Shown: positions 9,818 to 18,589, numbered from the stretch's first letter. The stretch is 64,000 bases of DNA from Cohnella endophytica (GCF_003628305.1 NZ_RBZM01000002.1:496001-560000), one strand, 5' to 3'. Made by a program: numbers and translations. Notes: generated by a model not told the origin, from the letters alone.

Positions 9818-12121
9818 TTACCATCCGACCGTTACGATTAATGCCGACGGATTGTTGTGCTCCAGATATGCGGCTTGGGTATAAACGTCATCGTAACAGA
9901 AGCCGTAGGATAATCCGTCAATGCTATGGTCGTGCCAGAATTTCGCGTAGAAGTTGCTTGGCGCCGTTTTGTAAAACTTGCTCGTGTTGGTCCAATCCGC
10001 GGGAGTCGCGAACACGCCTCTGTTCAAGGCCGCGCAAACCTCGGGATCGGAAGCGGCTCCGGTGCCGAGCAAAATTTCCTGCGTCGTCGGCTTGGCGCCC
10101 GGTCGATTCCACACTTGGTTCACGTAGCTATCGAAATAATTAGCGTATGGACCGCCCGCCTTGAATCCGCCTTTGGCCGGCGCCAAAATCCGGTACGGCG
10201 CTTGCACGAGCGTCTTGAACTCGGAGGGTACTTCGTTCGTATAGGCGGAGAACAATGCCGCTCGCGTCTCGGTCTCGCCTACGGTCCGGTCGAAACCGTC
10301 CGCGCAGATAAGACGGTGCGTGATCGGGAATCCGAACGCGTCGACCCGCGTCGTATTGCCGTGATATCCCCCGGCGTCCAGCGTAAATTCAATGAAGTCC
10401 CAATACACGTCGTTGTTCGGATCGGTAGGGTTGTTTACGTCCGGACCCGCGTATCCGTCGTTATACAGCTTGATATACAGCGGAGAGCCGACGCTCAAAT
10501 ACATCCTGCCGGAAGAGATGGCCGGCGTCGATACGAGCGGCACGTCGCTCAGCTTGTGGTAAATGTTCGCGTAGTTATTGCCGTTCTTCGTCAAATGGCC
10601 GGCCGCGTCGTTCAGCGCGGTCGAAGTCGGCACCAAGTGTCCGTTCGCGTCCAAATAGCAGAGCTGGTTGGACGAATTCAATCCCAGGACGGCCCAATAG
10701 ATCTGATTGTCAGCGTAATTCCCTCTCGTTCCGTTCCGGATTTGAAAATCCATGACGCCGCCGCCCGTCGATATTTTGTAAGTCGCGCTCGCCGCATCGG
10801 AGTCCGTCATGCCGGTTTTTAGAGCGATCGCCTTCACCGACGTCGTGGACGCGACCAAAAACGGGGCAGTGTATGTCGCTGAAGACGCCGTCGGGGTAGA
10901 ACCGTCCGTCGTATACTTGATCGTCGCGCCAGCCGTCGCTGTGGCTAGCGTAACATTCTGTGCAGTCGCGTACGTTCCGCCGGCCGGCGAGAATGTCGGC
11001 GTCGCGACTTTGGCCGGTTGCGAACCGGACGCGAATTGGATCCAATTAACGTTGTATCCGCCGACGTTCGCGTACAGGGTAAGCGTTTGACTGCCGGCGG
11101 CCAACGTCACGGTCGATGTGATCGTCGTCCAGCTCTGCCAGCCGCCCGTGTTCGGCACGGCGGCCGTCCCGAGTACCGTCGACCCTTTCCTCAATTGAAT
11201 TTGCCCGGTCGCGTTCGGACTCGCTACGCGGTACTGCACCGTATAAACGCCGGCCGTCGCTACGTTCACGTTGTAGCTCATTGAATCTCCCGTATCGATC
11301 CAGCCGACGTTCAAGCCGCCCTCCGAGCACGCTTCCGTCGCCACTCCGCTCATCGCGTCGTAGCTTTCCGCTTCGATCTTGCCCGGAATCGCTTTGCCGT
11401 TAGCGATATTGATCGTATACGTCGCCGAAGACGCCGCCGAATCAGTCATTCCCGATTTCGTCGCGATCGCTTTGACCGTCGTCGTTATCGACACGTTAAT
11501 CGCCCCCGTGTAGGTCGGGGAGGCAGCAGTCGGCGTCGAGCCGTCGGTCGTGTATTTGATCGTCGCGCCAGAAGTCGCGCTTGTCAGCGTCAAGTTCTGC
11601 GCGGAAGCATACGTGCCTGCCGCGGGCGTAAACGTTGGCGCGGCCGCTTGCTGCGCGGGCGCCGAAGACGCGATGTTCATCCAGTTAAAGTTCCAGCCGT
11701 TCGTAACCGCGTAGACGCGCAACGTCTGATTGCCGGCGGCCAAATTCACGTTGGCCGTGACCGTCTGCCAAGTCTGATAACCGCCCGTGTTCGGCACCGT
11801 GACCGTGGCAAGCGTCGTCGCACCGCTTCGTAGCTGCAGTTGCGTTCCCGCGTAAGGGCTAGATACGCGGAAATCGACGTTGTACGCTCCGGCGGTCGGA
11901 ATGTTGACCGCATAGTCCATCCAGTCGCCCGCGTCGATATAAGCGACGTTTAAGCCGCCTTCCAAGCACGCTTCCGTCTGGATTCCGCTCATCGCCGAGT
12001 AATTTTCCGCTTCGATTTTGCCCGGATCTCCGGGCGCGGCTACCGCCGTCGACGTAATCGTTATCATTCCGGTCAGCAAAAATACGATCAGCAAATAAGC
12101 GGGTACTTTCCTGAGTTTCAT
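9818..12121 (-). CDS. Secreted GH64 beta-1,3-glucanase with two CBM6 modules
   Basis: Secreted endo-beta-1,3-glucanase of 767 residues. Order: signal peptide (about 1-28), CBM6 (33-155), chitobiase C-terminal-like module (160-238), second CBM6 (243-368), second chitobiase C-terminal-like module (372-449), then a GH64 catalytic domain (about 453-767). In the GH64 enzyme laminaripentaose-producing glucanase the catalytic Glu and Asp are 16 residues apart; here E578 (in YWDFIEFT) and D594 (in TTRVDAFG) show the same spacing. The N-terminal CBM6 and following module are nearly the same as those of the downstream GH3 protein. The start at 12121 has AAGGATGG upstream; a much stronger Shine-Dalgarno lies about 95 bases further upstream. 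First gene of the minus-strand operon. Confidence 0.9.
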   Translation of the reverse strand: MKLRKVPAYLLIVFLLTGMITITSTAVAAPGDPGKIEAENYSAMSGIQTEACLEGGLNVAYIDAGDWMDYAVNIPTAGAYNVDFRVSSPYAGTQLQLRSGATTLATVTVPNTGGYQTWQTVTANVNLAAGNQTLRVYAVTNGWNFNWMNIASSAPAQQAAAPTFTPAAGTYASAQNLTLTSATSGATIKYTTDGSTPTAASPTYTGAINVSITTTVKAIATKSGMTDSAASSATYTINIANGKAIPGKIEAESYDAMSGVATEACSEGGLNVGWIDTGDSMSYNVNVATAGVYTVQYRVASPNATGQIQLRKGSTVLGTAAVPNTGGWQSWTTITSTVTLAAGSQTLTLYANVGGYNVNWIQFASGSQPAKVATPTFSPAGGTYATAQNVTLATATAGATIKYTTDGSTPTASSATYTAPFLVASTTSVKAIALKTGMTDSDAASATYKISTGGGVMDFQIRNGTRGNYADNQIYWAVLGLNSSNQLCYLDANGHLVPTSTALNDAAGHLTKNGNNYANIYHKLSDVPLVSTPAISSGRMYLSVGSPLYIKLYNDGYAGPDVNNPTDPNNDVYWDFIEFTLDAGGYHGNTTRVDAFGFPITHRLICADGFDRTVGETETRAALFSAYTNEVPSEFKTLVQAPYRILAPAKGGFKAGGPYANYFDSYVNQVWNRPGAKPTTQEILLGTGAASDPEVCAALNRGVFATPADWTNTSKFYKTAPSNFYAKFWHDHSIDGLSYGFCYDDVYTQAAYLEHNNPSALIVTVGW

Positions 12122-12182
12122 TAATGATCCATCCTTTCATGCGCTCTGCGAGCGGAATGTTAAAACCAAGAGGAAAACGATT

Positions 12183-12227
12183 TCATTGTGCGTGATCGAG
12201 TGATACGCTCAAGGGCATCACCTCCTT
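12183..12227 (-). promoter_or_regulatory. Extended Shine-Dalgarno and possible nine-codon leader ORF upstream of the GH64 gene
   Basis: On the minus strand AAGGAGGTGAT (12227-12217) matches 11 bases of the anti-Shine-Dalgarno end of 16S rRNA. Eight bases after GGAGG a TTG at 12212 opens a frame of nine codons ending in TGA at 12183-12185. It is about 95 bases before the GH64 start. It may be a leader peptide, or an mRNA-stabilising ribosome site like the STAB-SD of Bacillus cry genes; both are inference. Confidence 0.4.
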
Positions 12228-12484
12228 TAAGTCTCATTTCTTAATCGATTGAAATGTGGGAGAAACTTGGAAAGTAACGATCGTAGCGTGAGAAATGACG
12301 TGAAGAGAGTGCTTAGCTGAGTGAAATAGCCGTGGAGGAGAAGCCGGCCGGCAGCCGACGAATGTCGCGAACGACCCCATTATTCATGAAAGCTACGGGC
12401 ATTACAATCGGTTAAACGAAAATGGTGAATAATTCAGCACTTTATCTGAAAAACGTCCACATAAATCATAGGGTCGGATAGATC

Positions 12485-12680
12485 GTCGTTGTTAAGTTGT
12501 TTTTCATCGCATGCAACCCCATTTCATGGATACTGAGCACTGTTACGATGCTTTTCATCGTATGAGGCACCCAAATCGGACCTAATAGTCTCATTTCGAC
12601 GCAGTTACGATGTTTTTCATCGCAAGAGACACCAAATCGGACCTCACAGACTCCTATCGTCGTTGTTACGTTGTTTACTA
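12485..12680. repeat. Degenerate tandem hairpin repeat (array D)
   Basis: Four related units begin at 12491, 12542, 12604 and 12665, each with GTTA(C/A)G(A/T)TG followed in the first three by a T-rich loop and CATCG. The copy at 12542 forms a perfect 7-bp stem, TACGATG/CATCGTA, with a five-base loop; the copy at 12604 keeps 5 bp. Spacing is 51, 62 and 61 bases. Confidence 0.55.
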
Positions 12681-12690
12681 GGTCAAATCG

Positions 12691-12730
12691 AAAAATGGCG
12701 ACGCAGGGATTATCTCCCTTCACGTCGCCA
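12691..12730 (-). terminator. Rho-independent terminator of the fucose operon
   Basis: Stem TGGCGACG/CGTCGCCA with an inner AGGGA/TCCCT stem, followed on the minus strand by TTTTTCG. It lies about 100 bases after the fucU stop. Confidence 0.8.
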
Positions 12731-12833
12731 CTTACGCCTTTCAACGCATATACGGTTCATGCGAGCTGTCCGCCATGCGAACGAACTTACTTCTTGGACG
12801 GCCCCTTGTCAGCCGTATGGAATTCGATATCTC

Positions 12834-13268
12834 TTATTCCCCGGTAATAACGCCCTTTTTGAGAATTAGGTTCGCGTATAAAGCGCCTTCACCCGTGGCC
12901 ACGATGGCGTATGCTTTTTTCGCGCGCTCATAGAAAGCGAACCGCTCGACTTCTTCGAACGGCTCGGCGAAGCCGGAACGCGCCTCGATGATCTCGCCGT
13001 AAGTTTTCCAGATCGGCGTCTCCGCCGTGTCTCCCGGCACGACTTGCATCAATGCCGCAGGCTTCGCCACGTAAGGATCGAGCGGAAATAACCTTAGAAT
13101 CGCGTCAAGCAATTCCGGAATGCCATGCCCATCGGCACGGATCAGCCTTTGCGCATGGCTAGCCGCGGGGAAATTGCCGTCTCCGAGCACGATTTCGTCG
13201 CTGTGTCCCATTTCCATCAATACTTTAAGCAGCTCCGGAGAGATGAGACTCGAAATTCCTTTTAACAT
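12834..13268 (-). CDS. fucU: L-fucose mutarotase (RbsD/FucU family)
   Basis: Interconverts the alpha and beta anomers of L-fucose in the cytoplasm so that the isomerase gets its preferred form. The 144 residues are the family's normal length. Seen: the N-terminal run LKGISSLISPELLKVLMEMGHSDEI with the conserved catalytic-region histidine, GDGNFPA, and the C-terminal AYAIVATGE..LYANLILKKGV typical of FucU. It is the last gene of the fucose operon, 54 bases after the kinase stop, and is followed by a terminator. FucU rather than RbsD is favoured by sequence and by the neighbouring fucI and fucA. Confidence 0.93.
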   Translation of the reverse strand: MLKGISSLISPELLKVLMEMGHSDEIVLGDGNFPAASHAQRLIRADGHGIPELLDAILRLFPLDPYVAKPAALMQVVPGDTAETPIWKTYGEIIEARSGFAEPFEEVERFAFYERAKKAYAIVATGEGALYANLILKKGVITGE

Positions 13269-13322
13269 AGGGAACTCGCCTGCCTTTCCTGACCTATCGA
13301 TGTTTGACCGTCCTACCGTACC

Positions 13323-14816
13323 CTATACTCGTCCGAAGCCAATAAACCTCTCGTATGCCGCCGTCCATTCCGCGCTCGTTTCAGGCTCATAGACTTCGAC
13401 CGGGAACGAGTCCGCGACGAGCCTGCGAGCTTCGCGCAAATCTTTGCATTCGCCCAATGCCACGAGTTGCAGTAACATATTGCCGATGGCGCTCGCTTCG
13501 ATCGGCCCCGCCCACACCGGCTTGCCCAAAGCATTGGCAGTAAACCGGCACAGAAGCTTGTTCTGGATGCCGCCTCCGACCATATGAAGCCCACTATAGA
13601 CGCGTTCCGTCAGACGCTCCGCTTGCTCCAGCGCTTGCCGGTAACGGAGCGCCAAGCTTTCCAAGATGCAGCGAACGATCTCGCCTTCGGATTGCGGAAC
13701 CGGCTGCCCGGTCTCTTCGCAGAAGGCGCGGATCTTATCGACCATCCCTCCATGCGCGAAGAACCGCGGATCGTCCGGATGGACGAGGCTGCGGAAGGGC
13801 GCGGCTTGTTCTGCCATGCGAACCAGTTCGGGGAAGTCGATCTCGTTGCCTTCCTCGTCCCACTCCCGCTTGCATTCCTGCAACAACCACAACCCCATGA
13901 TGTTCTTTAGCAACTGATAAGTTCCGCCGACTCCGCCTTCGTTGGAAAACTCCAGGTTCATCGTCTCTTCGGTCAGCAAAGGCCCCGCCATCTCCGTGCC
14001 CAGCAACGACCATGTTCCGCATACGAGGTACGCGAACGGATCGTCTCCCGCGGGAACGGCCGCGATCGCGGATTCCGTGTCGTGCGTTCCAACGGCTACC
14101 GCTTTCATCGCCGGTACGCCGAGCTCATCCATCACTTCGGAAGATAAAGGTCCGACAATCGTGCCCGGATGAACGGGATCGAGGAATAAATGCGAAGGGA
14201 TTCCAAGTCGCTCCATGAAATCCTTGTTCCATGCTTGGGTACCCGGATCGAACAACTGAGTCGTCGTTGCCATCGTAAACTCGCACGATTTGACTCCGGT
14301 AAGCAGATAAGTGAGCAAATCGGGCGTCAGCAGCAAAGTCTCGGCAACATCAAGCTTCGGCGAACCCGCTTTCTTCATCGCGTACAGCTGATACAAAGTA
14401 TTAAAAGGCATGAATTGAAGGCCGCTATGGCGGAACAACGTTTCTTGCCCGAACATCGCGCCTACTTCTTCGATTAAACCTTCCGTATGCGGGTCGCGAT
14501 AATGATAGGGATTGCCTAGCAGTTCTCCGTTCGCGTCCAGCAGGCCGAAGTCGACGCCCCAGGTGTCGACGCCGAAAGTAACCGGCTCGTAGCCTTTCTG
14601 GAAGGCGAATCGAATGCTTTTCTTCATCTCGCGCAGCAAACGCAAAATATCCCAGTGCAGATGGGCGCCTACCTGAACGGCGTGGTTCGGAAAACGATGG
14701 ATTTCCGTTACTTCCAGCTTGCGGTTTCCTTGGCCGTCCGAAGCTAAACGTCCGATTAACGCCCTTCCGCTGCTAGCGCCCATATCGAACGCGAGCACCG
14801 TTGTTCCCGTCGTCAT
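13323..14816 (-). CDS. FGGY sugar kinase, rhamnulokinase-like; probable L-fuculokinase
   Basis: ATP-dependent kinase of the FGGY family, 497 residues. By sequence it is closest in form to rhamnulokinase (RhaB): N-terminal FDMGASSGRA phosphate loop, GVDTWGVDFGLLD, GTHDTESAIAAVP with the catalytic aspartate, and CGTWSLLGTE. By position, between fucU and fucA, its substrate should be L-fuculose, giving L-fuculose 1-phosphate for the aldolase. RhaB and FucK act on stereoisomeric ketoses, so a shift in specificity is easy to imagine; no rhamnose isomerase is in the window. Start ATG 14816 follows GGAGGGG. Function in the fucose pathway is inference from context. Confidence 0.85.
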   Translation of the reverse strand: MTTGTTVLAFDMGASSGRALIGRLASDGQGNRKLEVTEIHRFPNHAVQVGAHLHWDILRLLREMKKSIRFAFQKGYEPVTFGVDTWGVDFGLLDANGELLGNPYHYRDPHTEGLIEEVGAMFGQETLFRHSGLQFMPFNTLYQLYAMKKAGSPKLDVAETLLLTPDLLTYLLTGVKSCEFTMATTTQLFDPGTQAWNKDFMERLGIPSHLFLDPVHPGTIVGPLSSEVMDELGVPAMKAVAVGTHDTESAIAAVPAGDDPFAYLVCGTWSLLGTEMAGPLLTEETMNLEFSNEGGVGGTYQLLKNIMGLWLLQECKREWDEEGNEIDFPELVRMAEQAAPFRSLVHPDDPRFFAHGGMVDKIRAFCEETGQPVPQSEGEIVRCILESLALRYRQALEQAERLTERVYSGLHMVGGGIQNKLLCRFTANALGKPVWAGPIEASAIGNMLLQLVALGECKDLREARRLVADSFPVEVYEPETSAEWTAAYERFIGFGRV

Positions 14817-14849
14817 GTTGCCCCTCCTATCCCTAGAAACGGAAGCTGA

Positions 14850-15506
14850 TCATTTCATTTTCTGAAGCAACTGGATGCGATAGGCTTCGCTCTCCAGCGA
14901 TGCGATTTCTTCGAATTCTTCTTTCGTCAGAACCTTCGGCTCCTTGATCGCCGTCGCGATCAGGAAAATCTTCGCGCTCTCTTCGACGACTTCCGTACGG
15001 TAATAAGCTTCGCGCAGGTTACGGCCCGTCGTGACTAGGCCATGGTTGCCGAGCAGAATCGAGGAATGCTCGATCTTGGCGACTACCGCGTCCGCCAGCT
15101 TATCCGTCGTTGGCAGGACATAGTCCACGTAGACGGTTTTGCCGACGAGCGCCGCTTGGTCCGGGAACATGATCGGCAAGTCTTTTTCCACGAGCGTAAA
15201 AGCGATGCAATAAGGCGGGTGCGTGTGCACCATAGCTCCAATGTTCGGATTCTGGCGATAAGCGTACAGGTGCATCAATACCTCTGACGATGGACGCAAT
15301 CCGATGTCCGTGATATCTCCCGTCTCGATGTCTACCTCTACCCATTGCTCTGGCTTGATTTCATCCAATGCGAAACCGCTCGGAGACAAATACATTTTCC
15401 CTTCGAATCGGGCGCTGATATTGCCTCCGGGACCTACGACCAGTTTGTTGCTGACGGTTTTCTGCGCGTATTTGCACAATTCCTCGCGAATGGCTTGGCT
15501 GCTCAT
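14850..15506 (-). CDS. fucA: L-fuculose-phosphate aldolase (class II)
   Basis: Zinc-dependent aldolase that cleaves L-fuculose 1-phosphate to dihydroxyacetone phosphate and L-lactaldehyde. Seen: VVGPGGNISAR near the N-terminus, the metal ligands in HTHPPYC and a later HG of GNHGLVTTG, and the acidic residue of EVLMHLYAYR. I chose the ATG at 15506 (218 residues), because GAGGAGAAAC stands just before it and the family's usual length is about 215; the frame stays open to 15554 but those residues look unlike the family. It lies between fucI and the kinase, with gaps of about 30 to 80 bases. Some members of this family act on rhamnulose or ribulose phosphates; context favours fuculose phosphate. 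Confidence 0.92.
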   Translation of the reverse strand: MSSQAIREELCKYAQKTVSNKLVVGPGGNISARFEGKMYLSPSGFALDEIKPEQWVEVDIETGDITDIGLRPSSEVLMHLYAYRQNPNIGAMVHTHPPYCIAFTLVEKDLPIMFPDQAALVGKTVYVDYVLPTTDKLADAVVAKIEHSSILLGNHGLVTTGRNLREAYYRTEVVEESAKIFLIATAIKEPKVLTKEEFEEIASLESEAYRIQLLQKMK

Positions 15507-15584
15507 GTTCGTTTCTCCTCGTATGGACAGACAACCGCCGCCTGTCTCGGTCAAGAAACAGGCGAGAGCTTTAGTCGGTTTATT

Positions 15585-17375
15585 TTATTTGTACAGCGGT
15601 CCGAAATTGTCGCAAGCGCGATAATCGGCGCTCTCCGTGTTGTCCGTGCCGAACAGGCCCCATACGCGCGGACGGAAAATATTTTCTTCCGGCACGTTGT
15701 GCATGCTGACCGGGATACGCAGCATCGAAGCGAGCGTGATCAGGTCGGCGCCGATGTGACCGAAGCTGATGGAGCCGTGGTTCGCGCCCCAATTGTCCAT
15801 GACGTCGTACACGGTTTTGAATGAACCTTTGCCGTTCAGAATCGGCGCGAACCAAGTCGTCGGCCACGTCGAGTCCGTCCGTTTGTCGAGCGTATCGTGA
15901 ACGTTCGCGGGCAATTCCACAGAATAACCTTCCGCGATTTGCAGCACGGGTCCGATTCCTTTTACAAGGTTCAGACGGGACATCGTCATCGGCATGCCGC
16001 CGCGAGTAAGGAAGTCGGAGGAATATCCGCCCCCGCGGAAATATTCGACCGACGCCGGACGCCAGGAAGTCGCGTCGAGACATTTCTGCGCTTCGTCTTG
16101 GGAGATTTCCCAGAACGGCTTCATCGCAGGCTTGCCGTCTTTCGATTGCTCGCCCGTACCGTCCATCGTCGCGGAACCGGAGTTGATCAAGTGCAGGATT
16201 CCGTTCTCAGCGGCACCCGCCAGCTTGTGTCCCGTCACCCGTTCTACCGAATCCGGGCTCCAGTAAGTACGCACGTCGGCGAAAATTTGCGCCGTGTTCG
16301 TCAGCAGGTTGCCGAAAAGCATAACCGCGCCGTTTAAGCTGTCGTTCTCGGTCGCCACCATGTAAGGCGCTCGAATGCCGTTCCAGTCGAACGAAGAGTT
16401 CAGAATCGTTTCCATGAAGTCGCCATTCGGGAAATGATCCGTCCATTGGCGTTGTCCTTGGAAACCGGAGACGATCGCATTGTGTCCCTGCGCTTCTTCG
16501 CCGAAGCCGAGCTCGGCCAAGCGAGGATTGCCGATCATCAGATCTCGGGCGATGATCGTCATTTTGACGACTGTTTCCCAATCCTTGTCTTTCTTGTCCC
16601 GCGTGAATTGAAGCCGCTCCGGATTGTTGTCCGGGCCTTCGACGCAGTTTTCTTTCACCCATGCGAATGCTTTCTCGTATTCCGCCGGATCGTAGATATT
16701 CTCGTCCATGCGGCGAACGAATTCGCTCATATCGACATACTCGGTACGCAAGCCCAAATATTCTTGGAAAAACGCGTCGTTCACGATCGAACCCGCGATT
16801 CCCATCGATACGGAGCCCATCGACAAGTACGATTTGCCTTTCATTAACGCTACCGCGAGACCCGCTCTAGCGAATCCGAGCAGTTTGCCCTTCACGTCTT
16901 CCGGTACGTCCGTCGTTCCCGCATCTTGTACGTCGTTCCCGTAGATGCCGAATGCCGGTAATCCTTTTTGCGCGTAAGCGGACAATACCGCCGCCAAATA
17001 TACCGCGCCCGGACGCTCCGTTCCGTTAAAACCCCAGACCGCTTTGGGAATCGAAGGATCCATATCCATCGTTTCCGTACCGTAACACCAGCAAGGCGTG
17101 ACCGTTATCGATACCCCTACGTTCTCGCGCGCGAATTTCGCTGCCGCCGCCGCGGACTCGGAGACTCCGCCGATGGTCGTGTCGGCGATGACGCATTCGA
17201 CCGGTGAACCGTCCGGATAACGCAAATGTTCCGAGAATAGCTTGGCAACGCCGATAGCCATGTTCATCGTTTGATCTTCTAACGACTCGCGAACTCCGTT
17301 GCGTCTGCCGTCGATCGTAGGGCGAATTCCGATTTTCGGAAACCCGCCGTTCCACCTGAAGTTTTGCTCTGCCAT
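15585..17375 (-). CDS. fucI: L-fucose isomerase
   Basis: Manganese-dependent ketol isomerase that converts L-fucose to L-fuculose, 596 residues, the family's usual length. Seen: N-terminal [29 protein letters not shown], the conserved [24 protein letters not shown] and the metal-binding region [16 protein letters not shown]. First gene of the operon fucI-fucA-kinase-fucU, transcribed leftward from a promoter in the 126-base gap shared with the divergent LacI-type gene. It probably also accepts D-arabinose, as relatives do. No fucose permease is in the operon, so uptake must be encoded elsewhere. Confidence 0.95.
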   Translation of the reverse strand: MAEQNFRWNGGFPKIGIRPTIDGRRNGVRESLEDQTMNMAIGVAKLFSEHLRYPDGSPVECVIADTTIGGVSESAAAAAKFARENVGVSITVTPCWCYGTETMDMDPSIPKAVWGFNGTERPGAVYLAAVLSAYAQKGLPAFGIYGNDVQDAGTTDVPEDVKGKLLGFARAGLAVALMKGKSYLSMGSVSMGIAGSIVNDAFFQEYLGLRTEYVDMSEFVRRMDENIYDPAEYEKAFAWVKENCVEGPDNNPERLQFTRDKKDKDWETVVKMTIIARDLMIGNPRLAELGFGEEAQGHNAIVSGFQGQRQWTDHFPNGDFMETILNSSFDWNGIRAPYMVATENDSLNGAVMLFGNLLTNTAQIFADVRTYWSPDSVERVTGHKLAGAAENGILHLINSGSATMDGTGEQSKDGKPAMKPFWEISQDEAQKCLDATSWRPASVEYFRGGGYSSDFLTRGGMPMTMSRLNLVKGIGPVLQIAEGYSVELPANVHDTLDKRTDSTWPTTWFAPILNGKGSFKTVYDVMDNWGANHGSISFGHIGADLITLASMLRIPVSMHNVPEENIFRPRVWGLFGTDNTESADYRACDNFGPLYK

Positions 17376-17402
17376 CGATTGAAACCTCCATTGGGTATAA
17401 AT

Positions 17403-17420
17403 AATGTTACCGATAACATT
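17403..17420. promoter_or_regulatory. LacI-type operator in the fucI/regulator gap
   Basis: AATGTTACCGATAACATT is an almost perfect inverted repeat with the CG-containing centre usual for LacI-family operators. It lies just downstream of the predicted -10 of the fucI promoter, where a bound repressor would block transcription, and next to the divergent LacI-type gene. Confidence 0.75.
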
Positions 17421-17422
17421 AA

Positions 17423-17449
17423 ATTATCAAGGAAAGCGCTTGCTGTCAA
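17423..17449 (-). promoter_or_regulatory. Predicted sigma-A promoter of the fucose operon with cre-like site
   Basis: On the minus strand TTGACA (17449-17444) is followed after 15 bases by GATAAT (17428-17423). The spacer contains GGAAAGCGCTTGCT (17431-17444), which matches the CcpA box consensus TGWNANCGNTNNCA except at the two end positions. This suggests carbon catabolite repression; the short spacer makes the promoter call tentative. Confidence 0.5.
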
Positions 17450-17501
17450 TTCTTTAATTTTGTAAGATAAAAGTAGATATTGACGAGAAGGAGCTTCACC
17501 C

Positions 17502-18518
17502 ATGGTTACGATTTACGATATTGCAGCCAAAGCGGGCGTCTCCGCCATGACGGTGTCCAGAGTTATCAATAACACTGGTAAAATCAGCGATAAAACGAGG
17601 GCCAAAGTACGCCGCGTCATGGAAGAGTTGAACTACGTGCCTAACCATATGGCCCGCAGCCTAGTCCTGCAGCAAAGCAATTTGCTGTTCTTGCTTATTA
17701 CTGATATTACGAACCCTTTCTATACGACATTGGCGCGAGGCGCGGAAGACGCCGCCAAGAAACACGGCTACCGTTTGCTGTTCGGCAATTCGGACGAGAG
17801 CGTGGACAAGGAAAAGGACTACGTAGATACGATTCTGGCTACGAGAGCGGACGGAGTATTGGTCGCGCCCGCCGGAGATCCTTCGCTCCCCCACTTGGAA
17901 ACGCTGAGAAAGCATCAAGTCCCGTTCGTACTGTTAGACCGCGAAGTGCCGGGTCTGGATAGCGACGTCGTTCTCGGCGATAGCAAGGAGGGCGCGCGTA
18001 AGCTCGTCGACCACTTAACCTCACTTGGTCACAAGAGGATCGCGCTCATTAACGGCTCGCCTTCGATATCGAGCGCGAGACTGCGACTAGAAGGTTATCG
18101 GGAAGCGCTCAAGCTGAACGACCTCGCCTACGACGACGATTACGTATTAGAGACGGCGTTCGAACCGCGTAGCGACTTGTCGGATATCGAAAGTTGGCTA
18201 GACCGGATGGATCCTCCGCCTACCGCGATCGTAGCGGGCAACAACGTGCTTGCCGTCGAAGTCATCCGCACTTTGCACGCCCGCGGCATCCGCGTCCCCG
18301 ACCAGGTCTCGCTCGTCTGCTTCGACGACCTCGGTCCCTATTCGGAGATCGACCCTTTCTTGACGGTTATCTCCCAACAAGCTTATCAATTCGGTTATCT
18401 CGGCATGCAGATGCTGATCGAACGCATTCAAGAACGCGGTGAAGCCGGATTGCCTTGGCGGAAAGTCGTTCTTCCCGCCGATATGATCGTTCGTCGGTCG
18501 GTCTCCTCCATTCGCTGA
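17502..18518 (+). CDS. LacI-family regulator of the fucose operon
   Basis: Transcriptional repressor of 338 residues. Seen: N-terminal LacI helix-turn-helix (TIYDIAAKAGVSAMTVSRVINN), hinge with NYVPNHMARSL, then a periplasmic-binding-protein-like effector domain to the C-terminus (ITDITNPFY, LLDREVPGLD, ALINGSPS). It is transcribed away from fucI, and the gap holds a strong LacI-type operator, so it very probably controls the fucose operon and perhaps itself. The inducer should be fucose, fuculose or fuculose phosphate; that is inference. It ends shortly before a terminator shared with the convergent gene. Confidence 0.9.
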   Translation: MVTIYDIAAKAGVSAMTVSRVINNTGKISDKTRAKVRRVMEELNYVPNHMARSLVLQQSNLLFLLITDITNPFYTTLARGAEDAAKKHGYRLLFGNSDESVDKEKDYVDTILATRADGVLVAPAGDPSLPHLETLRKHQVPFVLLDREVPGLDSDVVLGDSKEGARKLVDHLTSLGHKRIALINGSPSISSARLRLEGYREALKLNDLAYDDDYVLETAFEPRSDLSDIESWLDRMDPPPTAIVAGNNVLAVEVIRTLHARGIRVPDQVSLVCFDDLGPYSEIDPFLTVISQQAYQFGYLGMQMLIERIQERGEAGLPWRKVVLPADMIVRRSVSSIR

Positions 18519-18539
18519 GCCTCCCTCGCGAACAACAAA

Positions 18540-18584
18540 AAAAGCATGGCACCTGAACGCATTCGCGTTGATTGCCATGCTTTT
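18540..18584. terminator. Bidirectional terminator between the LacI-type gene and a secreted-protein gene
   Basis: Stem AAAAGCATGGCA/TGCCATGCTTTT with an inner AACGC/GCGTT hairpin. A-rich and T-rich flanks on both sides fit termination of both convergent genes. Confidence 0.8.
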
Positions 18585-18589
18585 AATCA

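Larger units (their letters stand above)
12122..12833. other. Gene-free stretch of about 710 bases
   Basis: Holds, from left to right, the 5' leader of the GH64 gene with an extended Shine-Dalgarno sequence (12217-12227) and a possible nine-codon leader peptide, about 240 bases where I see nothing clear, a degenerate array of hairpin units (12485-12680), and the terminator of the fucose operon (12691-12730). A 92-codon frame at 12466-12744 on the minus strand crosses the repeats and terminator and is not believable as a gene. Confidence 0.7.

Noticed and set aside
12466..12744. 92-codon minus-strand frame
   Set aside because: It runs through the fucose operon terminator and the degenerate array D and has no ribosome site.
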